Assembly (NCBI RefSeq): GCF_002008365.1
Contig: NZ_MRDL01000036.1
Span: 609,676-673,675, forward strand
Length of the DNA: 64,000 nt
Direction: 5' to 3'
Source: Rhizobium leguminosarum bv. viciae USDA 2370
GTDB lineage: Bacteria; Pseudomonadota; Alphaproteobacteria; Rhizobiales; Rhizobiaceae
The position numbers were made by a program, and so were the translations under genes. Positions within the stretch are counted from its first letter, which is position 1. Every line of letters begins with the position of its first letter. A model generated the notes under the pieces. That model saw nothing but the letters and a program-made list of their open reading frames with translations, was not told where the DNA came from and did no database searches. Positions 33,366-41,242 of this stretch are shown in pieces.

Positions 33366-35522
33366 ATGTCCACCGAAGGTTCCGCCGTCGACACGTTGAC
33401 GATCGAAGAGGCTGCCGCCGAGCTCGAACGGCTGGCAAAGGAGATCGCACATCACGATGCGCTCTATCACGGCAAGGACCGGCCGGAGATTTCGGATGCC
33501 GATTACGACGCGCTGAAGCGCCGCAATGATGCGCTCGAGGCGCGCTTTCCCGAGTTGATCCGCGAAGACAGCCCATCGCGGCATGTCGGTGCAGCGCCCT
33601 CCGTCACCTTCTCGCCCGTCATCCACGCGCGGCCGATGCTGTCGCTCGACAACACTTTCTCGCAGGAGGACGTGCAGGATTTCGTCGCCGGCGTCTATCG
33701 CTTCCTCGGCCGGCTGCCCGACCAGTCGATCGCCTTTACCGCCGAGCCGAAGATCGACGGTCTCTCAATGTCGATCCGTTACGAGAACGGCAGGCTGGTG
33801 ACGGCTGCAACGCGTGGCGACGGCACGACGGGGGAGAACGTCACCGCCAACATCCGGACTATCGCCGAGATCCCCAACGAGCTGCCGAAGGGCGTGCCCG
33901 CGGTCGTGGAGATCCGCGGTGAAGTCTATATGGCCAAGAGCGATTTCCTGGCGCTGAACCGGCAGATGGAGGCGGAGGGCAAGCAGACCTATGTCAATCC
34001 GCGCAACACCGCGGCCGGATCGTTGCGCCAACTCGACGCCAAGGTGACGGCGAGCCGCAAGCTGAAATTCTTCGCTTATGCCTGGGGCGAGATGTCGGAG
34101 ATGCCCGCCGACACACAGTTCAGTATGGTTCAGACCTTCAAGGACTGGGGTTTTCCGGTCAATCCGCTGATGAAGCGGTTGAACTCGGTCGCCGACATCC
34201 TGGCGCATTATGACGAGATCGGCCTCGAGCGCCCCGATCTCGACTACGACATCGACGGCGTCGTTTATAAGGTCGACAGTCTCGAGCTGCAGGCTCGTCT
34301 CGGCTTCCGCTCGCGTTCGCCGCGCTGGGCGACGGCGCACAAGTTTCCGGCGGAGCAGGCCTTCACCGAGGTCGAGAAGGTCGAGATCCAAGTCGGCCGC
34401 ACCGGGGCGTTGACGCCGGTGGCGCGGCTGAAGCCGATCACGGTTGGCGGCGTCGTCGTCACCAATGCGACGCTGCACAACGAGGATTACATCAAGGGTA
34501 TCGGCAATAGCGGCGAGCGCATCCGACCGGAGGAACACGATATCCGCGAAGGCGATACCGTCATCGTCCAGCGCGCCGGCGACGTCATTCCGCAGATCCT
34601 CGATGTGGTGATGGAAAAACGCGCGGCCGACGCCCGGCCATATGAATTCCCGAAGACATGCCCGGTCTGCGGTTCGCATGCCGTGCGCGAGGTCAACGAG
34701 AAGACCGGCAAGATGGATTCGGTGCGCCGCTGCACCGGTGGCTTCATCTGCCGGGCGCAGGCGACGGAGCATTTGAAGCACTTCGTTTCGCGCAACGCTT
34801 TCGATATTGAAGGGCTCGGTTCGAAGCAGATCGACTTCTTCTTCGAAAACGAGGACGCGTCGCTGCAGATCCGCACCGCGCCCGATATCTTCACGCTGGA
34901 GAAGCGTCAGCAGCAATCGCTGACCAAGCTGGAGAATATTGACGGTTTCGGCAAGGTCAGCGTCGGCAAGCTCTATGCGGCGATCAACGAACGGCGCAGC
35001 ATTGCGCTCCACCGCTTCATCTACGCGCTCGGCATCCGTCATGTCGGCGAGACCACGGCGAAGCTGCTGGCGCGCTCCTATGGCACCTATGCCGCCTTTG
35101 AGACGGCGATGAGGGAGGCCGAGACGCTTGCCGGCGACGCATGGAACGATCTCAACGCCATAGAGGGCATCGGCGAGGTCGTGGCACGGGCTATCGTCGA
35201 ATTCTACAAGGAGCCGCGCAATGTCGAGGTGATCACCCGGCTTATCGAGGAGGTGACGCCCGAGGAGGCCGAGCAGCCGGTGACGGCGGGCAGCCCGGTC
35301 GCCGGCAAGACCGTGGTTTTCACCGGCTCGCTGGAAAAGTTTACCCGCGACGAGGCGAAGGCGAGGGCGGAAAGCCTCGGCGCCAAGGTGGCGGGATCGG
35401 TCTCCAAGAAGACCGACATCGTCGTCGCCGGCCCAGGTGCTGGCTCCAAGCTCGACAAGGCACGCGAGCTTGGCGTGCAGACGATGGACGAGGACGAATG
35501 GCTGGCACTGATCAGCGGGTGA
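33366..35522 (+). CDS. ligA: NAD-dependent DNA ligase
   Basis: A 718-residue ligase that seals Okazaki fragments using NAD+. Domain order: Ia NMN-binding (YHGKDRPEISDADYDALKRR), adenylation domain with the AMP-accepting Lys129 in EPKIDGLSMSIRYENG, OB fold, a Cys4 zinc finger (CPVCGSH and CTGGFIC), helix-hairpin-helix repeats (LENIDGFGKVSVGKL and LNAIEGIGEVVARAI) and a C-terminal BRCT domain from about residue 640 (VAGKTVVFTGSLEKFTRDEA). The start at 33366 gives normal rhizobial length. Confidence 0.97.
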   Translation: MSTEGSAVDTLTIEEAAAELERLAKEIAHHDALYHGKDRPEISDADYDALKRRNDALEARFPELIREDSPSRHVGAAPSVTFSPVIHARPMLSLDNTFSQEDVQDFVAGVYRFLGRLPDQSIAFTAEPKIDGLSMSIRYENGRLVTAATRGDGTTGENVTANIRTIAEIPNELPKGVPAVVEIRGEVYMAKSDFLALNRQMEAEGKQTYVNPRNTAAGSLRQLDAKVTASRKLKFFAYAWGEMSEMPADTQFSMVQTFKDWGFPVNPLMKRLNSVADILAHYDEIGLERPDLDYDIDGVVYKVDSLELQARLGFRSRSPRWATAHKFPAEQAFTEVEKVEIQVGRTGALTPVARLKPITVGGVVVTNATLHNEDYIKGIGNSGERIRPEEHDIREGDTVIVQRAGDVIPQILDVVMEKRAADARPYEFPKTCPVCGSHAVREVNEKTGKMDSVRRCTGGFICRAQATEHLKHFVSRNAFDIEGLGSKQIDFFFENEDASLQIRTAPDIFTLEKRQQQSLTKLENIDGFGKVSVGKLYAAINERRSIALHRFIYALGIRHVGETTAKLLARSYGTYAAFETAMREAETLAGDAWNDLNAIEGIGEVVARAIVEFYKEPRNVEVITRLIEEVTPEEAEQPVTAGSPVAGKTVVFTGSLEKFTRDEAKARAESLGAKVAGSVSKKTDIVVAGPGAGSKLDKARELGVQTMDEDEWLALISG

Positions 35523-35523
35523 G

Positions 35524-35550
35524 GGGCTGACGGCAAGCCGCCAGCCCGTT
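35524..35550 (+). terminator. Probable terminator of ligA
   Basis: GGGCTG-A-CGGC pairs with GCCG-C-CAGCCC (one A/C mismatch, 2-base loop), followed by GTTTGCTC. It sits in the 31-base gap between the convergent ligA and acetyltransferase genes. The T-run is weak. Confidence 0.5.
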
Positions 35551-35553
35551 TGC

Positions 35554-36090
35554 TCATAGCCTGAGCCGCGCCATCGTATAGGCGTCGACATACTCCCCGG
35601 ATCGAAAGCCGAAGGCCCTTAGCAGGCCTTCCCGTTCGAAGCCGAATTTCCGGTAGAGGCCGATGGCGACATCGTTGTCGGTGTAGACGGTCAGTTCCAG
35701 CCGTTTGATATCAAGCCAGTCGTCGGCGGCGTCGACCATCGCGCCGAGCAGGATCCGTCCGAAGCCGCGGCCGGTGAAATCGTCATGCACGCCCATGCCG
35801 ATACTGGCGACGTGCTGCCGACGGCCGGAGAGGCGGTTGAGGCCGCCATTGCCGACGATCTTGCCATTTTGGGTGACGACGAGGTTGAGCGCGCCTGGCG
35901 ACGGGTTTTCCATGTGCTTGCGAACCTCCTCGACCCGCTGGTAGGGCGGCCTCAAGGTGCCGGCCCTGTAGCCCGGCAGATTTATGAGATCCGTGATCTC
36001 CTCCGCATCGGACAGGCGGACGGCGCGCACCAGGACGCCATCCGGCAGGCGCGCTCGGCCGCGAGGTTCATTCTCTTCGTTTTCGGACAT
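35554..36090 (-). CDS. GNAT-family N-acetyltransferase
   Basis: A 178-residue acetyl-CoA-dependent acyltransferase. The GNAT fold is shown by ASIGMGVHDDFTGRGFGRIL (motif A, with the GRGFGR pyrophosphate loop) and the C-terminal LTVYTDNDVAIGLYRKFGFE. It is most like the RimJ/RimL or phosphinothricin-type small-molecule acetyltransferases. The substrate is not predictable. A GGAGAG ribosome site precedes the ATG at 36090 on the minus strand. Confidence 0.82.
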   Translation of the reverse strand: MSENEENEPRGRARLPDGVLVRAVRLSDAEEITDLINLPGYRAGTLRPPYQRVEEVRKHMENPSPGALNLVVTQNGKIVGNGGLNRLSGRRQHVASIGMGVHDDFTGRGFGRILLGAMVDAADDWLDIKRLELTVYTDNDVAIGLYRKFGFEREGLLRAFGFRSGEYVDAYTMARLRL

Positions 36091-36130
36091 TCATGCTCTC
36101 CATCGGTGTCAGGAGGAGAGCCGGTTTCCG

Positions 36131-36158
36131 AAAACCCTGCTCGCCTCGGCAGGGTTTC
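36131..36158 (-). terminator. Hairpin with T-run, possible minus-strand terminator
   Basis: AAACCCTGC (36132-36140) and GCAGGGTTT (36149-36157) pair perfectly around an 8-base loop; read on the minus strand the right arm runs into TTTTC. It would end a transcript from the small open frame at 36180-36299 before the acetyltransferase gene. Confidence 0.45.
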
Positions 36159-36179
36159 GGGATGATGATCGGATCGCAG

Positions 36180-36299
36180 CTAACGCGCCATCGCTCCCGC
36201 GTACCCTTCAAGGGTCGTGGTGTGATGGATAAGCGCTGCCATGGTCACGGAACCGATCATGGCGGCAAGTTTCGATATGCGGGTTAAAAAGTCAACCAT
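36180..36299 (-). CDS. Candidate 39-residue small protein
   Basis: A short open frame starting MVDFLTRISKLAAMIGSVTM and ending GYAGAMAR. Residues about 6-25 could form a hydrophobic or amphipathic helix, so a small membrane-associated peptide is possible. Support: it fills an otherwise empty gap and is followed on its own strand by a hairpin with a T-run. Against: no clear ribosome site and only modest codon bias. I do not recognise the family. Confidence 0.3.
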   Translation of the reverse strand: MVDFLTRISKLAAMIGSVTMAALIHHTTTLEGYAGAMAR

Positions 36300-36304
36300 G
36301 CGTC

Positions 36305-36964
36305 GTGTCGAATTTGCGCGGCCGGAAGCGGGGCGGTATTCCTGTGCCTGAAGAAACGATTCGGGTTGCTGATTTGAAGACCATCGCGATTGACTTCGAG
36401 ACGGCGAACGAACAGCGCGGCAGCGCCTGTTCCGTCGGCCTTGCCTGGATCGAGGAGGGCAGGGTGACGCGCGTCGAAGAGCGACTGATCCGACCGCGGG
36501 ACATGCGCTTTTCCGGGATGAACATCGCAATCCATGGCATCCGGCCGGAGCATGTCGAGGACGCGCCCGAGTTTCCCGAGGTGATGGACGAGTTCGAGGA
36601 GGATTTTCGCGGCGCGACGATGATCGCGCACAATGCTTCCTTCGATTTCAGCGTCTGGCGGGCGAGCCTCGATCTCTACCGGCAATCCTATCCGGAGCTT
36701 ACCTATCTCTGCAGCCTGAAGATGGCCCAGCGAATCTGGCCGCATTTCCTCTCGCACCGTTTGAACCTGATCGCCGAGCATCTCGGCCTGCGTTTCGTGC
36801 ACCACAACGCTGCCGAGGATGCTGTGGTCTGCGCGGCCGCGGCGATCGAGATGGCGAAAGCCGTCAAGGCCAACGCCGTTCACGCCATACCGGCGCTGAT
36901 CGGCATGAGGCCCGGCCGGCTGACGGCGCGGGCCTACGAGCCCTGTACCTGCCGGAAAGGCTGA
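36305..36964 (+). CDS. 3'-5' exonuclease, DnaQ-like DEDDh family
   Basis: A protein of up to 219 residues with the RNase T/DnaQ exonuclease fold. Exo I is IAIDFETANE, Exo II is MIAHNASFDFSVW, and Exo III is HHNAAEDAVVCA (the HxxxxD form of DEDDh). It resembles stand-alone epsilon-like exonucleases more than the replicative DnaQ, which is longer and has a clamp motif. The start is uncertain: GTG at 36305 gives the full open frame, GTG at 36344 gives 206 residues and is closer to the domain. The C-terminus ends in CTCRKG, a small Cys pair of unknown role. Confidence 0.8.
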   Translation: MSNLRGRKRGGIPVPEETIRVADLKTIAIDFETANEQRGSACSVGLAWIEEGRVTRVEERLIRPRDMRFSGMNIAIHGIRPEHVEDAPEFPEVMDEFEEDFRGATMIAHNASFDFSVWRASLDLYRQSYPELTYLCSLKMAQRIWPHFLSHRLNLIAEHLGLRFVHHNAAEDAVVCAAAAIEMAKAVKANAVHAIPALIGMRPGRLTARAYEPCTCRKG

Positions 36965-37040
36965 TCCCTTCCACGAGCCCCATTTCTTGCAAAGCATGGG
37001 TGCATGCTTATCTAAAATGTGGATTATTCAGGGAGCCGCC

Positions 37041-37535
37041 ATGTCCAGACTGCGCAATCTTCTCCTCGCCGCCTTTTCCTTCTCCGTCCTTTCCGCAGGC
37101 GCTGCCTCAGCCGAAGTCGTCGGCAAGGTCGGGGTCGACTGGATCGGCAACGACATCATTGTCGAGGCGGTCTCCGACCCTGAGGTCAAGGGCATCACCT
37201 GTCACGTCACCTATTTCGATCGCAGCTTGATCGACCGGTTCAAGAACGGCAACTGGTTCGAGGACCCGTCCAATAATTCCATCGCCTGCCGGCAGACCGG
37301 GCCGATCGAGATCGGTAGTGTCGATCTGTCCAAGGATGGCAGCGAGGTGTTCCGCCAGGGCATGTCGCTGATCTGGAAGACGCTGGTCGTCAACCGCATC
37401 TACGATAAGACGAACGACACGCTGATCTATCTCGCCCATTCGCGCGAACTGACCGACGGCTCGGCGAAGATGTCGATCTCGACCATTCCGCTCTATGGGC
37501 AGAACGTTGTCTGGAAGAATGGGAAGCCGCAATAG
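37041..37535 (+). CDS. creA: CreA family periplasmic protein
   Basis: A 164-residue exported protein. A signal peptide occupies about residues 1-23 (LLLAAFSFSVLSAGAASA). The mature part has the CreA family core VDWIGNDIIVEAVSDPEVKG with CHVTYFDR and SNNSIACRQTGPI; the two cysteines likely form a disulfide. CreA is conserved in proteobacteria but its function is not known. The ATG at 37041 follows GGGAG; an in-frame ATG at 36987 would destroy the signal peptide. Confidence 0.87.
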   Translation: MSRLRNLLLAAFSFSVLSAGAASAEVVGKVGVDWIGNDIIVEAVSDPEVKGITCHVTYFDRSLIDRFKNGNWFEDPSNNSIACRQTGPIEIGSVDLSKDGSEVFRQGMSLIWKTLVVNRIYDKTNDTLIYLAHSRELTDGSAKMSISTIPLYGQNVVWKNGKPQ

Positions 37536-37590
37536 GGCTTCTGCGGTGAGATTTTTGGAAGGAGCGCTGCTTCCCTTTTTCTCTCATTGC

Positions 37591-37622
37591 AAAATCAAAT
37601 AGGCCCGGACGAGCCGGGCCTT
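37591..37622 (-). terminator. Terminator of the cheW transcript
   Basis: AGGCCCGG (37601-37608) and CCGGGCCT (37614-37621) form a perfect 8-bp stem with a 5-base loop. On the minus strand ATTTGATTTTG follows. It lies 24 bases after the cheW stop. Confidence 0.7.
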
Positions 37623-37645
37623 CGAATTCCAGATATGGATAGCCC

Positions 37646-38113
37646 TCAGGCGGCCTGCGTCAGTTCGTCGGCAATGACCGTGTCGAGATTCAAGAAGCAG
37701 ACCATGGTCTTTTCGAGCGCGACGATGCCGCGGCAGAAGGCGCGCTGGGCTTCCGGGATGATTTCCGGCGGCGGCTGCAGATCTTCGCTCTTGATGGTCA
37801 TCATGTCGGAAACCTGCTCGACCAGCAGACCGACCAGCTTGCCCGCAATGTCGGTGACGATGATCGCCGAGCGCTCGGAGGGCTCGGTCATCTTCATGCC
37901 GAGGCGGCAGGCCATGTCGATGACGGGGATCACCGCACCGCGCAGGTTGATGAGACCCAGCACATAGGGCGGGGTGTGCGGCATCGGCGTCACCGGCGCC
38001 CAGCCGCGGATTTCGCGGATGGCCATGATGTCGATGCAGAACTCCTGGTCGCCCAGGTGGAACGAAACGATTTCGAGATAAGCGCCCGACTGCTTGATGG
38101 CGTTGTTGTTCAT
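37646..38113 (-). CDS. cheW: Chemotaxis adaptor CheW
   Basis: A 155-residue scaffold protein linking chemoreceptors to CheA kinase. CheW signatures: YLEIVSFHLGDQEFCIDIMAIREI, PHTPPYVLGLINLRGAVIPVIDM and LVEQVSDMMTI. It is outside any cheA/cheY cluster and is preceded two bases upstream by a chemoreceptor remnant (ATG at 38113 after TGACC), so the two share a transcript. It is probably an accessory CheW for receptors encoded elsewhere. Confidence 0.93.
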   Translation of the reverse strand: MNNNAIKQSGAYLEIVSFHLGDQEFCIDIMAIREIRGWAPVTPMPHTPPYVLGLINLRGAVIPVIDMACRLGMKMTEPSERSAIIVTDIAGKLVGLLVEQVSDMMTIKSEDLQPPPEIIPEAQRAFCRGIVALEKTMVCFLNLDTVIADELTQAA

Positions 38114-38115
38114 GG

Positions 38116-38601
38116 TCAGAATTCTTCCCAGTTGTCCCCGACGGGAGAAGCGATGACTTTGGCGGCAGTGCCGCCGTTGAATGCGACCGCGATTTTACCG
38201 ATCAGGCTGCGCGCGGGTGATTGTCTCGAATGCGAGGCGGCAGGTCCCTCTCGCGGCGTTTGCCGGGCGCTCATGCCCTCGCCAGTCTTGAACTGCATGA
38301 CCAGTTGCATCAGGTTTGCCGCGTCGATGGCGAGCCTATGGCCTACCGCGTTCGTCTGCGTGACCTGATCCATCTGGCTGATGGATGTATTGATTTCGTT
38401 CAGTCCCACGGATTGTTCGCGTGCAGAGGTTACGATTGATTTAACATGTTCATGGATGCGCAAAACATCTTCGCCGATCTGGCGAAGCGCTTCGTACCAG
38501 CCGGCGCCGATCATTGTTCCGAAACCTGGAAACGCCGCGCCGTCGAGCGTCGAAAGCCGCTGGCTGGCCGACAGGCTCTTGTGCGCCGCTGAGTTGGTCA
38601 C
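38116..38601 (-). pseudogene. Methyl-accepting chemotaxis protein remnant with CheR-docking tail
   Basis: A 161-residue frame holding only the distal part of a chemoreceptor signalling domain. EALRQIGEDVLRIHEHVKSI and REQSVGLNEINTSISQMDQ align with the last cytoplasmic helix of rhizobial receptors. The usual MVEE..AAS segment after TQTNA is missing. A variable tail leads to the C-terminal pentapeptide NWEEF, equivalent to the NWETF tether for CheR/CheB. Sensor, membrane helices, HAMP and the kinase-control tip are absent. A GGAAGGGG ribosome site before the GTG at 38601 means it may still be translated. It is either a decaying gene or a small CheR-binding protein. Confidence 0.65.
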
Positions 38602-38977
38602 GAAATACCCCTTCCGAAAACCGCTCGGATTCGTGTTTGTCTTCCCTCATGCGGAGTCCGGGGTTTTCGCCACGCGGCAGACATCATGTCAGAACGGCAG
38701 AAGAGCGCCGCACGCGATTGCTAATATAGATACAACGGCTTAAGCCTTTGCTAACGATATCTATCTCGAAACTGCTTGTTCGGCTGAGAACACATCATCA
38801 AAACGTGTTGCTTTCGATTTTTAGCCGATCCGACCGAGGGCACGGCGTCGTCTCCGGTGAGACAATCGATCGCGGGTTAGAAAACATATTGTTGAATTGC
38901 GCCCGTCCGGTCGAGCCTATAATCACGCGGGGCAAGGGGCGGGCGGTACATATCCGCCTGGATCGAGGATCATGCCA
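38602..38977. other. Divergent intergenic region between the MCP remnant and the SCO gene
   Basis: A gap of about 375 bases that must hold promoters in both directions. No N-terminal chemoreceptor sequence could be recognised in any frame, so the missing part of the MCP gene is gone rather than frameshifted. No structured repeat was seen. Confidence 0.4.
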
Positions 38978-39580
38978 ATGAAGACATTCCGCATCGCCGT
39001 CTGGATCGGTGTCCTGATACTTGCCGGGTTTCTTGGCGGGTTCACGTACTATCTCAACAGATCGGGGAATGTGGTGGCGGAGGCTCCCTTCGGCGTTCCC
39101 TTCACCCTGGTCTCCCAAAGCGGGCAGCCGATCACCGAGCAGGCGCTGCGCGGCAAGCCGACGGCGTTGTTTTTCGGCTTTACCCATTGCCCGGAAGTCT
39201 GCCCGACGACGCTTTTCGAGCTGAACGGCTGGATGGAGAAGGTCGATCCGAAGGGCGACAAGCTGCAGGCCTATTTCGTGACCGTCGATCCGGAGCGCGA
39301 CACGCCCGAGATCATGAACGAATACGTCTCCAACGTTTCCAAGCGCATCACCGGCATTTCCGGCGCGCCTGACAAGATCGCCGAGGTTATCAAGGGGTTC
39401 CGCGTCTACGCCAAGAAGGTGCCAGTCGACGAGAAGGATCCGAACGGCGACTATACGATGGATCACACCGCTTCGGTCTTCTTGCTCGATTCGGCCGGGC
39501 GCTTTTCCGGAACGATCGCCTATGGCGAAAACCCGGACACGGCGGTAAAGAAGCTGGAGAATCTCGTCAGCAAGGGGTGA
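38978..39580 (+). CDS. SCO1/SenC family copper chaperone
   Basis: A 200-residue membrane-anchored thioredoxin-fold protein that delivers copper to the CuA site of cytochrome c oxidase. One N-terminal helix (about 5-24, VWIGVLILAGFLGGFTYYL) anchors it to the inner membrane facing the periplasm. The copper ligands are present: CPEVC (Cys71 and Cys75) and His163 in TMDHTASVF. GAGGAT lies upstream; ATG 38978 was chosen over ATG 38972 by spacing. No oxidase genes are adjacent. Confidence 0.92.
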   Translation: MKTFRIAVWIGVLILAGFLGGFTYYLNRSGNVVAEAPFGVPFTLVSQSGQPITEQALRGKPTALFFGFTHCPEVCPTTLFELNGWMEKVDPKGDKLQAYFVTVDPERDTPEIMNEYVSNVSKRITGISGAPDKIAEVIKGFRVYAKKVPVDEKDPNGDYTMDHTASVFLLDSAGRFSGTIAYGENPDTAVKKLENLVSKG

Positions 39581-39648
39581 TGGTTTCAGCGTGATGGGGC
39601 GTTGGCTCGACCGATGGCGGGCAACGGAAACGGGAAAGACCGCCTATC

Positions 39649-40527
39649 GTGAGTGAAATCCGCCTTTACGTGACGACGACCGAAAGCAAGGCCGAAGAGA
39701 TCCTCGACCTTCTGAGTGCGGTCTTCGGTGAAGAAGACTTTGCCATCGGCACCACCGAGATCGATGAGAAGAAGGATATCTGGGAAGCCTCGATCTATAT
39801 GATGGCCGAGGACGAGGCGGAGGTGCATTCCCGCGTCGAGGAGGCATTGAGGACCTCTTTCCCTGATGCCCGGCTGCAGCGGGAAGTCATCCCGGATGTC
39901 GACTGGGTGGTGAAATCGCTGGAGGGGCTGAAACCCGTCAGGGCAGGGCGCTTCCTGGTGCATGGTTCGCATGACCGCGACAAGGTTCGCTCCGGCGACA
40001 TCGCCATCGAGATCGATGCCGGCCAGGCCTTCGGTACCGGTCATCATGGCACGACGGCGGGCTGCCTCGAGGTGATCGATGCCGTGGTGCGCTCGCGCCC
40101 GGTCCGCAACGCGCTCGATCTCGGCACCGGCAGCGGCGTACTGGCGATTGCGGTGCGCAAGCTCAGGAACATACCAGTGCTTGCGACCGACATCGATCCG
40201 ATCGCGACGAAGGTGGCGGCTGAGAACGTGCGCCGCAACGGCATCGCCTCGGGCATCGTCACCAGGACCGCGCCGGGCTTTCATTCAACGGCCTTTTCCG
40301 AGCACGGTCCCTTCGATCTCATCATCGCCAACATTCTCGCCCGGCCGCTGATCCGCATGGCGCCGAAGCTTGCGACGCATCTTGCGCCTGGCGGATCGGT
40401 CATTCTCTCCGGCATCCTTGCCGGGCAACGCTGGAAGGTGATTGCCGCCTATAGCGGCGCGAAGCTTCGCCATGTCAGAACCATCTGGCGCAACGGCTGG
40501 GTGACCATCCACTTCGACCGACCCTAA
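39649..40527 (+). CDS. prmA: Ribosomal protein L11 methyltransferase
   Basis: A 292-residue SAM-dependent enzyme that trimethylates L11. An N-terminal substrate-recognition domain (about 1-95) precedes the Rossmann methyltransferase with IDAGQAFGTGHHGTTAGCLE, the SAM loop ALDLGTGSGVLAIA, and DLIIANILARPLI (NPPF-like post-I motif in the PrmA form). The start is GTG at 39649 (MSEIRLYVTT). It ends at a dispersed palindromic repeat. Confidence 0.94.
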   Translation: MSEIRLYVTTTESKAEEILDLLSAVFGEEDFAIGTTEIDEKKDIWEASIYMMAEDEAEVHSRVEEALRTSFPDARLQREVIPDVDWVVKSLEGLKPVRAGRFLVHGSHDRDKVRSGDIAIEIDAGQAFGTGHHGTTAGCLEVIDAVVRSRPVRNALDLGTGSGVLAIAVRKLRNIPVLATDIDPIATKVAAENVRRNGIASGIVTRTAPGFHSTAFSEHGPFDLIIANILARPLIRMAPKLATHLAPGGSVILSGILAGQRWKVIAAYSGAKLRHVRTIWRNGWVTIHFDRP

Positions 40528-40622
40528 TGCGCGTCGCATAGAATTTGATTCATGCGACGCGGTTAGATCCTTGTTTTTATGCAATGTCGTGATCCCCAAA
40601 CTGCTGCACGGTTTGGGCGGCA
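40527..40622. repeat. Rhizobial two-palindrome intergenic repeat, copy 2
   Basis: A perfect 10-bp palindrome (CGCGTCGCAT ... ATGCGACGCG, 40530-40561), the spacer TTGTTTTTATGCAAT, then a second palindrome CCCAAAC-N9-GTTTGGG region to about 40619. The spacer word and the AAACTGCTGCAC core correspond to those in the copy at 5258. It begins at the prmA stop and may serve as its terminator. Confidence 0.6.
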
Positions 40623-40642
40623 TGCGTCGCATCCCGAAACGG

Positions 40643-40676
40643 CAAAAGAAAAAGGCGGTGCCGATGGCACCGCCTT
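40643..40676 (-). terminator. Intrinsic terminator of the 57-aa protein gene
   Basis: On the minus strand AAGGCGGTGCC and GGCACCGCCTT form a perfect 11-bp stem with a 3-base loop, followed by TTTCTTTTGCC. It lies 114 bases after the stop of the small gene at 40790, and no other minus-strand gene could use it. Confidence 0.85.
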
Positions 40677-40789
40677 GGACCGGTCTATCCGGTCAATGCC
40701 CGCGAGCTCAAGGGGAGGAGCGCTCGAGCGGGCTCTACTGCATTCCAATAGGCCGGTCCGGGAGGGAGGAGACGGACTGGCTTTCAGGC

Positions 40790-40963
40790 TTAGAACGCGT
40801 AGCTGAGGGCGCCCTTGTGGCGCGTGGCCCGCTGGCCGGCGCCGAGCAGCTTGAGGCTGTCCTCGTTCTGCGGGCGGCGGGCGCCGATCACGTGACGCAC
40901 GGTCTGGCGTTCGCCAGCCTGCACCGGGCTGCTATATGCGAAGCGCGAGAGAGAGGCGGTCAT
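40790..40963 (-). CDS. Small basic hypothetical protein, 57 residues
   Basis: An unlisted short gene. The protein begins MTASLSRFAYSSPVQAGERQ and ends with HKGALSYAF; it is rich in Arg, Lys and His, has no membrane segment or signal peptide, and I do not recognise a family. Evidence that it is real: codon third positions are overwhelmingly G or C as in neighbouring genes, an AAAGGAA ribosome site lies eight bases before the ATG at 40963, and a strong intrinsic terminator on the same strand follows. It is a single-gene unit divergent from the aminopeptidase gene. Its charge would suit a nucleic-acid or ribosome-binding role, which is only a guess. Confidence 0.7.
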   Translation of the reverse strand: MTASLSRFAYSSPVQAGERQTVRHVIGARRPQNEDSLKLLGAGQRATRHKGALSYAF

Positions 40964-41242
40964 TTCAAGAATTCCTTTGTTTATAGGTTCATCGCGAAGC
41001 GTTCGATGACGCCTATATAGCTATTCTGAAATGCGGAGGCAGAGGGTTTCGCTCATGGGAGCCATGCGGCCAATGCATAAAGCGTGCCAAATTAACTTTT
41101 GGCGTCACAGTTCTGTCAAAATGTTGAGCGGCCCCAGAGGTTTCGACTCGTTTGGTCGCTTTTTCTCCCCATCGGTTGAAATTTCGCTAACATGGCCAGC
41201 ATCCCATTAACCGGATTCGTCTCAATTATTCGGGTTTCCAGC

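Noticed and set aside
33765..35591. 608-residue minus-strand open frame
   Set aside because: Antisense to ligA, composition biased to Arg/Asp/His and no family match; ligA on the other strand has every domain.
40571..41020. 149-residue plus-strand frame
   Set aside because: It runs through a palindromic repeat and the minus-strand terminator, and is antisense to the better-supported 57-aa gene.
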